From NCBI RefSeq assembly GCF_000264905.1, contig NW_006763139.1:1280313-1344312 (forward strand): a stretch of 64,000 nt of DNA. Direction: 5' to 3'. The position numbers were made by a program, and so were the translations under genes. Within the stretch, counting starts at the first letter, position 1, and every line of letters begins with the position of its first letter. This document shows, piece by piece, positions 1-9,878 of the stretch. A model generated the notes under the pieces. It was given only the letters and a program-made list of their open reading frames with translations. It made no database searches and was not told the DNA's origin. The stretch comes from Stereum hirsutum FP-91666 SS1 (lineage: Eukaryota > Basidiomycota > Agaricomycetes > Russulales > Stereaceae).

Positions 1-387
1 CGGGACGCATTGTTGGCTGATAAACGGAAGGAGATGGACCTGCGGAGTATGTATAAACGCGCGGGTTGGGTGTGTCCGCACCAGGTGAAGAACAAGGATC
101 GACCGGTGGCGGGGGGTCCGTGTCTCGGGGCGGCATGGGAGATCGAGGATTTTCGGATCGTGCTTTTTTCGTACGATCTCTTCAACGAGACTGTGCTCCA
201 GCCGCGGCCGTGCCCCGATGATAAGGTGGCCCCGCAGCTGTGTGAGGCTTGTAAGGCGAGTATTACGGAGGACGAGGAGCGGTTCAGGCGGACGATCTGG
301 AGCAGATTGCCTGGGTATTGCTTTAGGTTTGATTGGGAGAACGTGAGGCAGCAGCAAGCAGATGCGCATGGCGCACAGGTTATGTAG
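1..387 (+). CDS. BTB/POZ-type protein, C-terminal part (cut by window edge)
   Basis: The frame is open from the first base to the stop at 385-387, so the gene begins upstream of the window. The C-terminus has a Cys-containing segment (LCEACKASITEDEERFRRTI) followed by a W..LPGYCFRFDWENV ending. This resembles the C-terminal part of the BTB-domain proteins expanded in mushroom-forming fungi, where a WxxLPxxFxLxxW-like ending is common. The degenerate inverted copy at 57,085-57,930 includes the upstream BTB-like half, which supports the family call. The left copy keeps about 190 bp that the right copy has lost. The role is unknown; BTB proteins usually mediate protein-protein contacts. Confidence 0.55.
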   Translation, partial: RDALLADKRKEMDLRSMYKRAGWVCPHQVKNKDRPVAGGPCLGAAWEIEDFRIVLFSYDLFNETVLQPRPCPDDKVAPQLCEACKASITEDEERFRRTIWSRLPGYCFRFDWENVRQQQADAHGAQVM

Positions 388-1184
388 AGGTGAGTCTTTG
401 GCGGTGTTCGTTCCGTGTGTTGCCGTGTCGCTGACAACTTGCTTTCGGTCCGCATAGGTCACGTCTCTGTGCGATTGGTTCAACTATTATTTCTTTTCAA
501 TCTCTTCTCAACTATGAACATCCCTGACTGCACGCTGTAGAATCTGCTTTGAATGCTCATCGGTCTCGTTCCTGCTTCACTTTACCCTTCGCGAAATATC
601 TTTCCGAGTATCCTCAGTTGACGCCCGGCTTTTGATTTTTGATGCATTCGTTCTTGGTAAACATCCACATCGAGCTAGCCCTTCCGTCGCCACGACAGGT
701 CGATAGAATCACAACGCATTTATTCCCGCCGGAGGATAGATTCATTCACGACGTACGCACATCCCGTCAGTATTCAGTGTATGTCACAATTCTCGTTCGA
801 CGAAAGAGCAAGCAGAAAGAAGGCGATCTTGGAGCCTCGGACAGAACGAACGCCATACTTACTTAGTCTAAGTGAGAGTCGCCAGGGCAGGGGAGAATAG
901 CTTCGGGGGCTCTTGCTGTCGTCCGTTCGGTTCGACTGGTGCGACTCGATTGAAGGCCTGTCGTTAGTTACGACGACTCTGACGCTCGCAGCTGCGTTGT
1001 CTTGAGTTCAGTGCCGTCTGTTTTCTAGGCCTTTCTGCAATCATTACAATGTCGTTGATATTCTGAGGCGTTCTATTGTTCTGGAGTGAACGAACAGCTA
1101 CGGGGTGGCAGCTTCTGACGAATCTGAACACAGCGAACGTCGGAAGACGCGCGAACGATGTGTGCTTGCTCATGTTGCACACAA
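388..1184. other. Intergenic remnant sequence in left arm
   Basis: No convincing gene. The sequence aligns with 56,560-57,070 in inverted orientation, so it is part of the arm. It contains a near-perfect 13-nt palindrome (ACTTAGTCTAAGT) at about 863-875, also present in the right arm at about 56,606. Short open frames here are not conserved in frame between the two copies. Confidence 0.6.
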
Positions 1185-1475
1185 AAGACAGACCAAAGGA
1201 AAGATCAACGACATCGAGAGGCAAAATTGCGGGGACGGAATACATGAACACAAAGCGAAATACAGGGACAGTCCGCGTGACATAAACGAAAGATCAACGA
1301 CAGAGTCACGAAGCAGGATTGCAGGTACAAAATACATGAACAGAAAGGAAGCTACAGGCACAATCCGCGAGACGTAAACGAACGAACAACAACGTCATGA
1401 AGCAAAGCTGCAGGGACAAAATACATGAACACGAAGCGAGATACAGGCACAATCCGCGAGACATAAATGAAAGAG
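1185..1475. repeat. About 90-bp tandem repeat, 3-4 diverged copies
   Basis: A unit built around 'acataaacgaaagatcaac' and 'aatacatgaacac' recurs with a period near 90 bp (matching points near 1,281, 1,373 and 1,461). The same array is present inverted at about 56,040-56,290. Open frames in it on both strands are a by-product of the repeat period. No function is apparent. Confidence 0.75.
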
Positions 1476-1555
1476 AAAAAGAGGGAGATCAAACGGTCGA
1501 GAAACAGAGAAAGACGGGATAAAACTACTTGTAACCACAGGGATGTTGAACCGCG

Positions 1556-2300
1556 CTGGACACGAGCCGATCGCTGTAGATGGACTGAGCCAGGACATGG
1601 TTATGTAGCTAATATCACCGCCACAAAGGAAAATAGGGACCACGAGACGAAAGGCAAGGGAGCACAAATGATGCAAAGGGGACAACAAAAACAATGGTTC
1701 AAAGATGAGTGAACGTACATGGGCCACAAGTGATGCAAAGGATCACGCTGGACACTAGCCGATCGCTGTAGATGGACTATGCCAGGACATGGTCATGAAG
1801 CTCGTATCAGCACGAAGACGAGAGGTTGCGGATGAGGACGAGGAAACCGTATCAGATGCACGAGTACAGTTACATGAACCATAGGTGATGGAACCCAACA
1901 CGCTGGACACTAGCCGATCGCTGTAGATGGACTGTGCCAGGATATGGTCATGTAGCTGGTACCGATACATCGCGTCCGTAAGTTTCTGTAGAACAAAGTG
2001 TGAGGGATGCAAAACAAGGCGGAAGGAAGACGGCGTGCACGTACGAAGAACCTCACGGAGGTCAATTAAATCCATACTAGAACAGTGTGTTGATGGAAGC
2101 CAAGACGCTGGACTCGGACACTGGCCGATCGCTGTAGATGGACTGTGCCAGGATATGGTCGTGTAACTGGTGTTGATGCATAACGTCCGTAAGTTTCTGT
2201 AGAAGAGTATGTAAGGAAACGTGAAACAAGGCAGAAGAAAGAGTGCACGTACGAAGAACATCACGGAGGTTGATCAAATCCATAGAACAGTGTGTTGATG
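1556..2300 (-). repeat. Tandem copies of the gene B 3' end
   Basis: Four copies of a 150-210-bp unit lie downstream of gene B. The word CCGATCGCTGTAGATGGACT occurs near 1,567, 1,759, 1,914 and 2,125. On the minus strand each unit carries an intron-like stretch (gtacgtgcac ... ttctacag) followed by an exon-like peptide containing LQKLTD..H.HILAQSIYSDR. Two units repeat the sequence that encodes the end of gene B (INTLFYG). The array is mirrored at 55,215-55,930 downstream of the right gene B and is absent downstream of the solo relative at 35.5 kb. It may be spliced as alternative 3' exons or may be untranslated. Confidence 0.75.
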
Positions 2301-4305
2301 CCAAGACGGGAGCAGGCCGGACGGCGACCACTCGATGTGGTTTGAGGAACGGCTGCTTCAATCTCGTCGACCACAATATAGAATGGTAGGGTGCCGTATT
2401 CGTCATCGAAGTATTGTAGATTCTTCCAATGCAGGGAGTCAAAGCGAGCTTCAGCCGTCCGCTTTAAGTCGACAGTGGAACATTGAGTCCTCATTATGTG
2501 CCGATAAACTACTGAGAATATGTCATCGCCGTCTGTAGTGCATGGCGGGCTATGCTGAAATGAAGCCCATTCCGCACGCGCGTACCGCACATGTAGATCT
2601 CGAGGGAGACAATCCAAGAACCTTGAGAGGACAACAATGCGACTTAAGTAGAGAGCGTAGAAGCAGCGTTCTGCCATAGCAGCGCGGCATGATGTGGCTT
2701 CAGGACTGTGAGACGCAGTGTCCACAACGGTAGAAAGGTCTTCGATTGCCAGGATTAAATCCTGGGAAAGCTTGCTCTTACGAGCTTCCTCCGCCGTCTT
2801 GTTTGGCGAATATGCGAAGTATAGACCCCAGTATGCGCTGATCCCGAGCACGAGCTCTGGAGTCCGCGGAAGGGGAGCCACATCATTCTGAGGTCTTGTA
2901 AATGACCACGAGTGAATGAGATGATTGGACGATGGATATGAGTCGATGTTGCGCACCTTCGTTCCACAAAGCTACGCCGTACGCGATCGCGGTCCCAGAA
3001 GTAAGGATGCGCAAGGGAATCAATAGCGAGTGAACCGGTGGGAATCAGCGAGATTGGCAATCGGTGAGACGAAGGATGCAGAATTGATGATGGGGTGAAC
3101 AGGGATTCTAGTTTGGACATGGCTTCGTCGATTGGTGCATCTAACACATTGTGGAATAAACCTAGTATTCTTTGATAAGTCTTGTGAAAAGTAACAATAG
3201 GCGGCTGCACTCACGATGATGGCAAAACTCAAAGAGGTTGCGATCTACGCGAAATTTGTTCATGATATCTGCAAGCTCTGGGTATTTCTCTAGCGTAATC
3301 CTCTTCACTTTGCCGTCGGGCTCATCACAGGTCGCTAATCCCAGTGCTCGAGTGTAACTATCGAAACCAACTATACGGAAGAGGGAGTATAATGGCCATA
3401 CTCGATTGATTGTATCGTCGTACTGAGCAGACAAACGGGCTTGCTCGGATTCGGGAAGTTCATTCCAAGCGAGATGTGTGGGTACATATGTTGTGGTCGG
3501 GATCGATATGTCAAATGGAGGACGAGAGGGGATAGGTATCGAGGGACAGATCGGGATACTAGGTGATGAAGTAGGAGCTGAGATAGGAGCCGGAGTAGGG
3601 TTGAGAATCTGCGTGATCCGGATGGGGACTGGATGTGCTTGAATGCGAGAACGTGTATAGGCCAGGATTGAACGTGCAGCGACTGGGTCGGAAGGTGGCG
3701 TGGAGACGACAGCTGGTGGAGCCTGAGCGCTAGCTAGGATGAGAGCCGCGGTAGAGGTTGGACTGGGAGCAGGGATTGTATGTTGGACGGGAACAGAGGC
3801 GGTGGGCTCGACGAAAACTGAGAGCCTCGATGTTGCAAGGCTTCTACGGATCCGATCTGGGGTCATCCTGAGCGAGTAACGGGTCTGGATGGGAACAGCT
3901 GGCTTTGTCGAGTTACGGGCTATGCGCTTCGTCGGTCGAGAGGTCAGATGCCGTTGGTGATGCCGCTTTGCCTTGGGTTCAACTTCGGAAACATCAGCGT
4001 CGACAGCGGTGCGCTGACGCTTCCTGAGGTTGGGCTTCGTGGGAGGGATTGGGACTGGGACTGGATTAGGAGCTGGGATGGAAACGGTACTTGCTGCGAT
4101 GCTCCTTCTGACGCGCTCTCTTGTATTCCTCAGCGAATAACGGTTCTGGCTGGTTGTCGCAGGCCTTGTCGAGGAACAAGTCTGACGTTTCGGCGGTGGG
4201 GAGGTTAGATGCCGCTGGTGATGCCGCTTTGCTTTTGGTTCAACTTCAGAAACATCAGCGTCCACAGCGGTGCGCTGACGCTTCCTGAGGTTGGGCTTCG
4301 TAGGA
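2261..4305 (-). CDS. Gene B, left copy (5' end in assembly gap)
   Basis: Partner of gene A, transcribed away from it. Exon 1 (from the gap down to about 3,208) starts with basic, Pro-rich repeats of 87 residues (KRQRTAVDADVSEVEPKAKR...), then a Pro/Ala/Ser linker, then an about 100-residue domain (LAWNELPESEQARLSAQY ... FEFCHH) that gene A also carries. Two further exons follow, with introns near 3,165-3,208 and 2,920-2,980. The C-terminal domain contains YWGLYFAYSPNKTAEEARK and FYIVVDEIEAAV; the latter resembles a Walker B strand, but no Walker A is visible. The end is GINTLFYGFDQPP and the stop lies at 2,261-2,263. The start codon falls in the gap and is probably the MLGKRRRD start seen in the right arm. 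Function unknown; the basic N-terminus suggests nuclear location. Confidence 0.75.
3758..4305 (-). repeat. In-gene 261-bp (87-residue) tandem repeats R3 and R2
   Basis: The segment coding KRQRTAVDADVSEVEPKAKR is repeated with an exact 261-bp period (equivalent bases at 4,014-4,018 and 4,275-4,279). R3 is about 3,758-4,018 and R2 is 4,019-4,279; R1 lies in the N gap, as judged from the right arm (about 52,512-52,760). Each unit is rich in Lys/Arg/His and Pro and includes a Q.RYSLR motif. The R1/R2 and R2/R3 junctions have the same sequence, which argues that the left-arm order R1-R2-R3-gene B is the original one. Confidence 0.8.
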
Positions 4306-4742
4306 NNNNNNNNNNNNNNNNNNNNNNNNNNNNNNNNNNNNNNNNNNNNNNNNNNNNNNNNNNNNNNNNNNNNNNNNNNNNNNNNNNNNNNNNNNNNNNN
4401 NNNNNNNNNNNNNNNNNNNNNNNNNNNNNNNNNNNNNNNNNNNNNNNNNNNNNNNNNNNNNNNNNNNNNNNNNNNNNNNNNNNNNNNNNNNNNNNNNNNN
4501 NNNNNNNNNNNNNNNNNNNNNNNNNNNNNNNNNNNNNNNNNNNNNNNNNNNNNNNNNNNNNNNNNNNNNNNNNNNNNNNNNNNNNNNNNNNNNNNNNNNN
4601 NNNNNNNNNNNNNNNNNNNNNNNNNNNNNNNNNNNNNNNNNNNNNNNNNNNNNNNNNNNNNNNNNNNNNNNNNNNNNNNNNNNNNNNNNNNNNNNNNNNN
4701 NNNNNNNNNNNNNNNNNNNNNNNNNNNNNNNNNNNNNNNNNN
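4306..4742. other. Assembly gap (437 N)
   Basis: Undetermined bases. The flanks match 52,536 and 52,911 in the right-arm cassette, where the interval is 374 bp. The missing part should therefore contain repeat R1, the gene B start region and part of the promoter. Long open frames crossing the N run are artefacts of the gap. Confidence 0.98.
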
Positions 4743-5034
4743 CGCGCCGGGTGTTGTGTCTTGTTTGCTTTGGACACCATCTCACGCGTCGGTTGCGCGT
4801 CGGCTAACACCTCCCGAACTTCTTCCTTTCCCTACTTTGCAGCGACACAGGGCAATCCCAACCTCCACCACCCATATAGCCTTTCCGCTGCTTCCTACTT
4901 TCTTTCCCTCTACCACCATCCTATCCTCCCGGTGAGTATTCTCATGCTTTACCTGGTTCTTTCTGACGACGGTTCTCTAGTCTTCTCGAGACACATCAGT
5001 AACTCACCGTGAGTTGCCCTATACCGAAAGGACC
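4743..5034 (+). promoter_or_regulatory. Promoter and 5' UTR of gene A, left (shared with gene B)
   Basis: The region between the divergent genes is pyrimidine-rich near 4,820-4,930, with a TATA-like CATATAGCC at about 4,871. A likely 5' UTR intron runs from gtgagtattc at about 4,931 to ctctag at about 4,980. It is almost identical to 52,911-53,202, which in the right arm drives gene B instead. Confidence 0.55.
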
Positions 5035-8000
5035 ATGGCCCGCAAGCGAAAGAAGTCAAACCCAGATGCTGCAGACACATCGGACGGCCGCGATGGCCTT
5101 CCACTGGCAGGGCCCTCGCCTCCTGAGCCTATTCATGCTTCCGGCTCGAGCAGAACTCTCCGTCCTCGGAAGCCCTCCCGGCCAAGCTCTCATATGCCGG
5201 TATCTCTCCCTCGACAGCCTGCGCCTGTAGAAGATCGTCTCCCTGAGCCCCACGTGAAACGCGCTCGTCTCGGTGCTCACGACGCAATGCTTGTGCTCTC
5301 CTCGGAGACTGCCCAGTCGGGCTCTGTTGTAGCAGCCGAGTCTTTGACCAACCCGCAGCCCAGCGCAAGGTCTTCTCGTATTGCCACCCAAAATCTCGAT
5401 CTAGCTCGTTCTCCTGATCATGGGCTCGCTTCGGCTCGGATACAGATTGCTGGTGATAGGCTCCTGTCTACTGAGCTGGACTTCGGGTCGAATCGACCTC
5501 ACCCTGATGTTGACCATAACATACGAAGGCTCCCCATACCGGCCAATAAATTCGGAATCGTTGAAACAACACTTGAACGCCCTGCTCGCTCTCCTTCAGT
5601 AGATCCTGGCCAATCTTCTCAGCTCACCTCGAGTTCTACGCCAACGTTCCCTCCTCACGCTGTTCTGCTGAGCACCACTGCTGAAGCACCATCTACTCCC
5701 CCAAGCGTCACTCCGTGGGAAGCCTTGTCCCCTTCCCAAAAAACACAGCACGAAATTCGGTGTCAAGAGTTATTGACTGCTGCAGAACAGAGGGATGATG
5801 CCCCACTTTTGCATTGGACGCACCTTCATAATTTTTGGTCAGCTTGGGGCCTGCGTCACACCGCAAGCGAAACAGATGCAAATAGATTTTTCTCCTCGCA
5901 CCCAGAGATTGGACCATTAACAGAGGCTTTCCGGTGTGAACTGGCTGGCTCTCGATCCCCTTCCGAGTTGGCTCGATATTTCTATCAGCTCATCCATCAT
6001 GGCAAGTTCTTTAAGTTTTCTGCAATTACACCATAGTATTAAATTGAACCACAGAAGTGTGGCTGAATTCACCTGTTGTACCAACGACGCAAACCCGTTG
6101 TACGTTGGATTCCTCACTAATTTTCCAAGAGAAACTGACGCTATTTCCCTCAGCTTCTACTCCCCCACGTGAATTGGCACCTCCTCCCAAAAACAGTGAG
6201 TTATACTGTCTCTGTGCCATATGACATCGATTCTAACCTCATTCTCAGCTACGCCACAGAAAGAGGTGTACCCAGTCGTAATGAACTGGCTCAAAAATAT
6301 TTTAGAGGTTGAGTTTAAACCCTTGTTCGATTCGCTTCGTGGAGGCAACCGCATCTCCCAACGCTTTGGAGTCGACAATGGCCGTTTGACGACCCTGACC
6401 CTGGATGATTTTGACTCCCCCCCCGCAGCGCTTTCAGCGCAAGTCAAGCGTGTTGCTGTTTATCACCAGAACACGTACGTTGCCTCTGATTGAGATCATT
6501 TGACGTTTACTTACGCTACAGTGCTAGGATTCTGACTGGAAACCAGGGGCAAGGCAAGAGCCGAACTTGCACACAACATGCTGCAGAGACAGGTGGCTTC
6601 CTATTTGCCCTTTTTCACAAAGAGGAGGGCCTACGCAAAACGTTCCCCAACGGCTCCGCGGTTTACGGCTCCCAGGACCTTCAGCTAGCAATAACGGAGA
6701 TCCTGGAAAACAAGTCCAAATTCAGCGACATAGCCGAAGATCCCCAGCAAATAGAGGACAACAGGGAGGCGGTCGAACATATGGCCTTAACAGTGGCCTG
6801 TAGTCGAGTCTTCGTCTTCAATGCCTTCCTTAGGTGTAAGCCGGACGACATATCGCTGGAGGACTGGCTGCATGACTGGACCGCGTTTCAAGTGGCCTCT
6901 GTGTTGTGCAACCCGGACGATGCTGGACCTCTCGAGGACATCTTCGTGCGCGTTTCCGCACTGCTTCGAAAAGCGTCTACGGAAGTACTTCTCAGACTCA
7001 TCGATTTTTTCTGGCATCAAATTACATCGAAATGCCCAAGGTTCTTGGATTTTTTCCCTCTGTTGCTGGACGAGGCTAGCTTTGGCCTACTTCTATGGAA
7101 TCTCTCTCACTTCCGCTGTCGTGATCTCCCCGATGAACCTTGCTCAGTTCTGACAGAGATATATCTTGTCTGGATGAAGTTGGGCATCTTCACCAGCAGC
7201 GTCTTCTCTAGTCAAAGCGGCGTATCGGCGGACACCATGAGGCGCGCCCTTGAGCCTACTGCGACCCTCTCTGGCTGGAAAACAATCGAGGTTTCCATCG
7301 AAGGTGGCTTTCGCAACTCGGAGGATCACCGAGAATTCTTACGGAACAAGCTTCAAGGCTGGGCTGACGAAAACGGTATCTCGAAAAAGGCTTTCGAAAG
7401 TTTTATGACACGCGCAGTGACGTGGCTTCGTGGTCGGTATGTGCCATTCCAGTCTTCCATACCTCCTGAAAATATCACTCATAGCCGTCTCTTTCGCCTT
7501 CAGCTATGAGCTTACGGTGTGGCTCATCGAGCTCATACTGGAGACGAAGACAAGATCTCCACAACGCCTTCTCAGTCGTCTCGTCCTCTTCTGGACCAGA
7601 GGTTGGACTGCTACGGATGGTGGACATTTCGAGTCCGCTGAACCTGAGCTTGAGGATAACATCGAGCAGATTATGGAACGGGTAGTAGTGCATCGCATTG
7701 ACTGGGCTGCTTTCGATAGCTGCACCAACGGTGAGTGATGATTTAGCCTTATCCAGCGTCATGGGAATAGTACGCTGATCGGACCCGCATTTTCAGCTGT
7801 TAAACAAGCTGTCTATAACATCACCTTGCACCAAATGGTGGGCGGATTTGGAACTTCGATCACCAAAGAAATAGGCAAAATCATTGAATCTATCCTCGGA
7901 AAGCTCATCTACGATGACGGTGACGATACCGATACAGGAATCGCAAGGTTCGACGAACCGTTGGTGTCTTCTGCGGTGAGGGCCCATTGCAGGGAGGCTC

Positions 8001-8903
8001 TGCTCGACCATATGTCATCTCACTGGTCGGCATTGGACGATCCCGTCTCGAAAGGCTTCGCTTTCGAACGCCAAATCCCAATGGTCATCGTAGATGTGAT
8101 GGGGGACTTCGCACCATTGGAGGATCTTCTCGAAATTGCCGAGGACTCGAAGTTCGCACACCTAGCAAAACGTGAATTCCGTCTGGTCAGTGTTCGCATG
8201 GAGCGTGGTGAGTATGTAGCGTCGGCGGTCTCGGCGACATCGGGCCCTTGCCCCCAGCTCGCCTACCAGACAGAGACGGCCATTGATTACCTAAATTACG
8301 TCAAGACTCCCGGGGGCGCGGCAATCATCTATCCTGACAAGCTTGAAGGTCCCGACTTGCACAACGAGATACAGGATAAGAATACAGGGAAGATAGTCGA
8401 TGTCGTGACACAGGCCAAGCTCAGCGTGAGTTCCGATGGGGTGAGGAATGACGTGTGCAGAAAAGGCGTCGAGAGCCTTGAACCTAGTCGCTTCCACCAG
8501 CGATATGACAAGAAGGTGCGTGCTCATTCTATTGCTGCTCTTCGATATTTTGCACCTGCTAATCTCATATACGTCTTTCGTTTGGTTTGTATCTCAGGAG
8601 GAGGCGTGGGTTCATACGACCCAATACGGCCCGGACATTCAGAAGCAATGGAAAAATATGAGAAAGGCGCGGTACCCAGGGTATACACCACCTAAGCTGT
8701 CAAAAGCAAAAATGGCTGCTGAGCTCAGGAAGATTCCCGACATGATTCCTGTTCTTGCCATCGCGGGGGTGCCGAAGTCGAACTTTTTCAAGGAGCACAA
8801 GGATGTCGCGCTGATGAAGCTCCACCACTTCCCGCGACTCTTCGGTAAGACCTGGCCTACTGCTCTCAAGAGGAGCCGGCCTCAGCCTCCGATGCCGAGG
8901 TGA
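5035..8903 (+). CDS. Gene A, left copy: P-loop NTPase with C-terminal REase-like nuclease domain
   Basis: Eight exons: 5035-6001, 6055-6099, 6154-6195, 6249-6474, 6522-7436, 7504-7730, 7797-8515 and 8598-8903, giving 1,148 residues. The start is the ATG in good Kozak context (gaccATGG), with KRKK soon after it. Domains in order: a disordered basic N-terminus; an about 100-residue domain (residues about 225-322) shared with gene B; Walker A GNQGQGKS (about 432-439); a likely Walker B FFPLLLDEA (about 603-611); and a C-terminal region (about 985-1015) with PD...DVVTQAK, typical of the PD-(D/E/Q)xK restriction-endonuclease fold. NTPase plus REase-like nuclease is the layout described for Crinkler (CR) effector-type proteins in fungi and oomycetes; assignment to that family is inference. 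Intron 1 has a GC donor (gcaagt). Confidence 0.8.
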
Positions 8904-9745
8904 TCGTGGTCTGCTTTCATTCATTGTTGTCTTATCTATCTCGAAATGTGTTTATGTATTCGGTCCTCTGGGCCTCTTCTCGCGACCTATCCCTTGTGTA
9001 CTCGTACTCCTACATCCTATGCATTATGCCTCTGTATGTTGCTTTCCGGAAATTTCTCAATATATCACCGATATTTCTATGCTGTCTTGTCATATTAGCC
9101 GGGCGATCTAGCCGTGTGGCGACCTGTGTGCTCGATTGTCGGGAAAGGTTGCACAGCTTCTTAAACAGGGTCCGAATTAGGGCTAATATCAGGGGATGGA
9201 TAATTTCAATGCTCGACCATTGCCAGGTTCCTTGTAAGGAAGCCTGGTTAAGGTCTTTGGGAGGAGGACATCGACGAACTACTTTCCCCCAAAAGCTATT
9301 ATGTCTGGCAACTTTGTTTTGGTGGAGAGACGACACGGGAGCGCAGTATGGTTTTTCGCACAGCACATAACTGATCAAGAGCCGCGATGAACATGGACTC
9401 GGAGGTCACTTGGATTCAGTGTGTCAAGCGTAAGGCAAAGTCTGCGACAGCCATACGAACTATCGAGGGGATGGATACCTCAATGGACGAATCCCGTGCT
9501 TGACCAAGCAAAATGTCGAGCATAACGCCTCTGACGAAGAATATTCATAGCTGCGAAGCGACCGAAGAGGCTTCGTAGGCCTGAAGCGCGCGTTGTAGTG
9601 AGATAAAAGCACCACATTGATGTAAATGAATTTGCGGGAAATGGATTCGCACAGGGTAAAAAGCAACGGCAGCAGAACCAAGATATTATCTGATCCGTAT
9701 TGCGTGTGTCAACACTCCTTGTCGTGTCATGCTGACCGTCACAGT
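8833..9745. repeat. 3'-end segment of gene A, left orientation (flipped in right arm)
   Basis: This 913-bp block contains the last coding bases of gene A (FGKTWPTALKRSRPQPP), its stop, and about 840 bp of downstream DNA. In the right arm the same block (47,788-48,717) has the same absolute orientation although the surrounding arm is inverted. The left arrangement gives gene A a natural end, so it is probably the original one. Apart from the gene A tail no gene is supported; the open frames on both strands are not recognisable. Confidence 0.85.
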
Positions 9746-9878
9746 ACAGAGACCGTGGGCACGGACACGGTGAACAAATCAAACAGAGTAAGAGTACAAG
9801 AATACGTTGACTCGATAAATCTCGAAGCCACAAGAGGTGGTATACCGCGAAACAAACCGCGAAGTGAGCGGATCGAAG

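Larger units (their letters stand above)
4019..5283. repeat. Divergent promoter / N-terminal cassette, left orientation
   Basis: This block holds repeats R2 and R1, the start of gene B, the shared promoter and the first about 83 codons of gene A. Its equivalent at 52,249-53,451 is in the same absolute orientation, although everything around it is inverted; the cassette is therefore flipped relative to genes A and B between the arms. Left junctions: gene B joins at 4,018/4,019 within R2/R3, and gene A joins at 5,283 with a 4-nt filler (gcaa) before the shared gene A body starts at 5,288. The 437 N inside correspond to about 374 bp in the right copy. Confidence 0.88.

Noticed and set aside
4205..5012. 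Long open frames spanning the N run
   Set aside because: They exist only because N codons are not read as stops.
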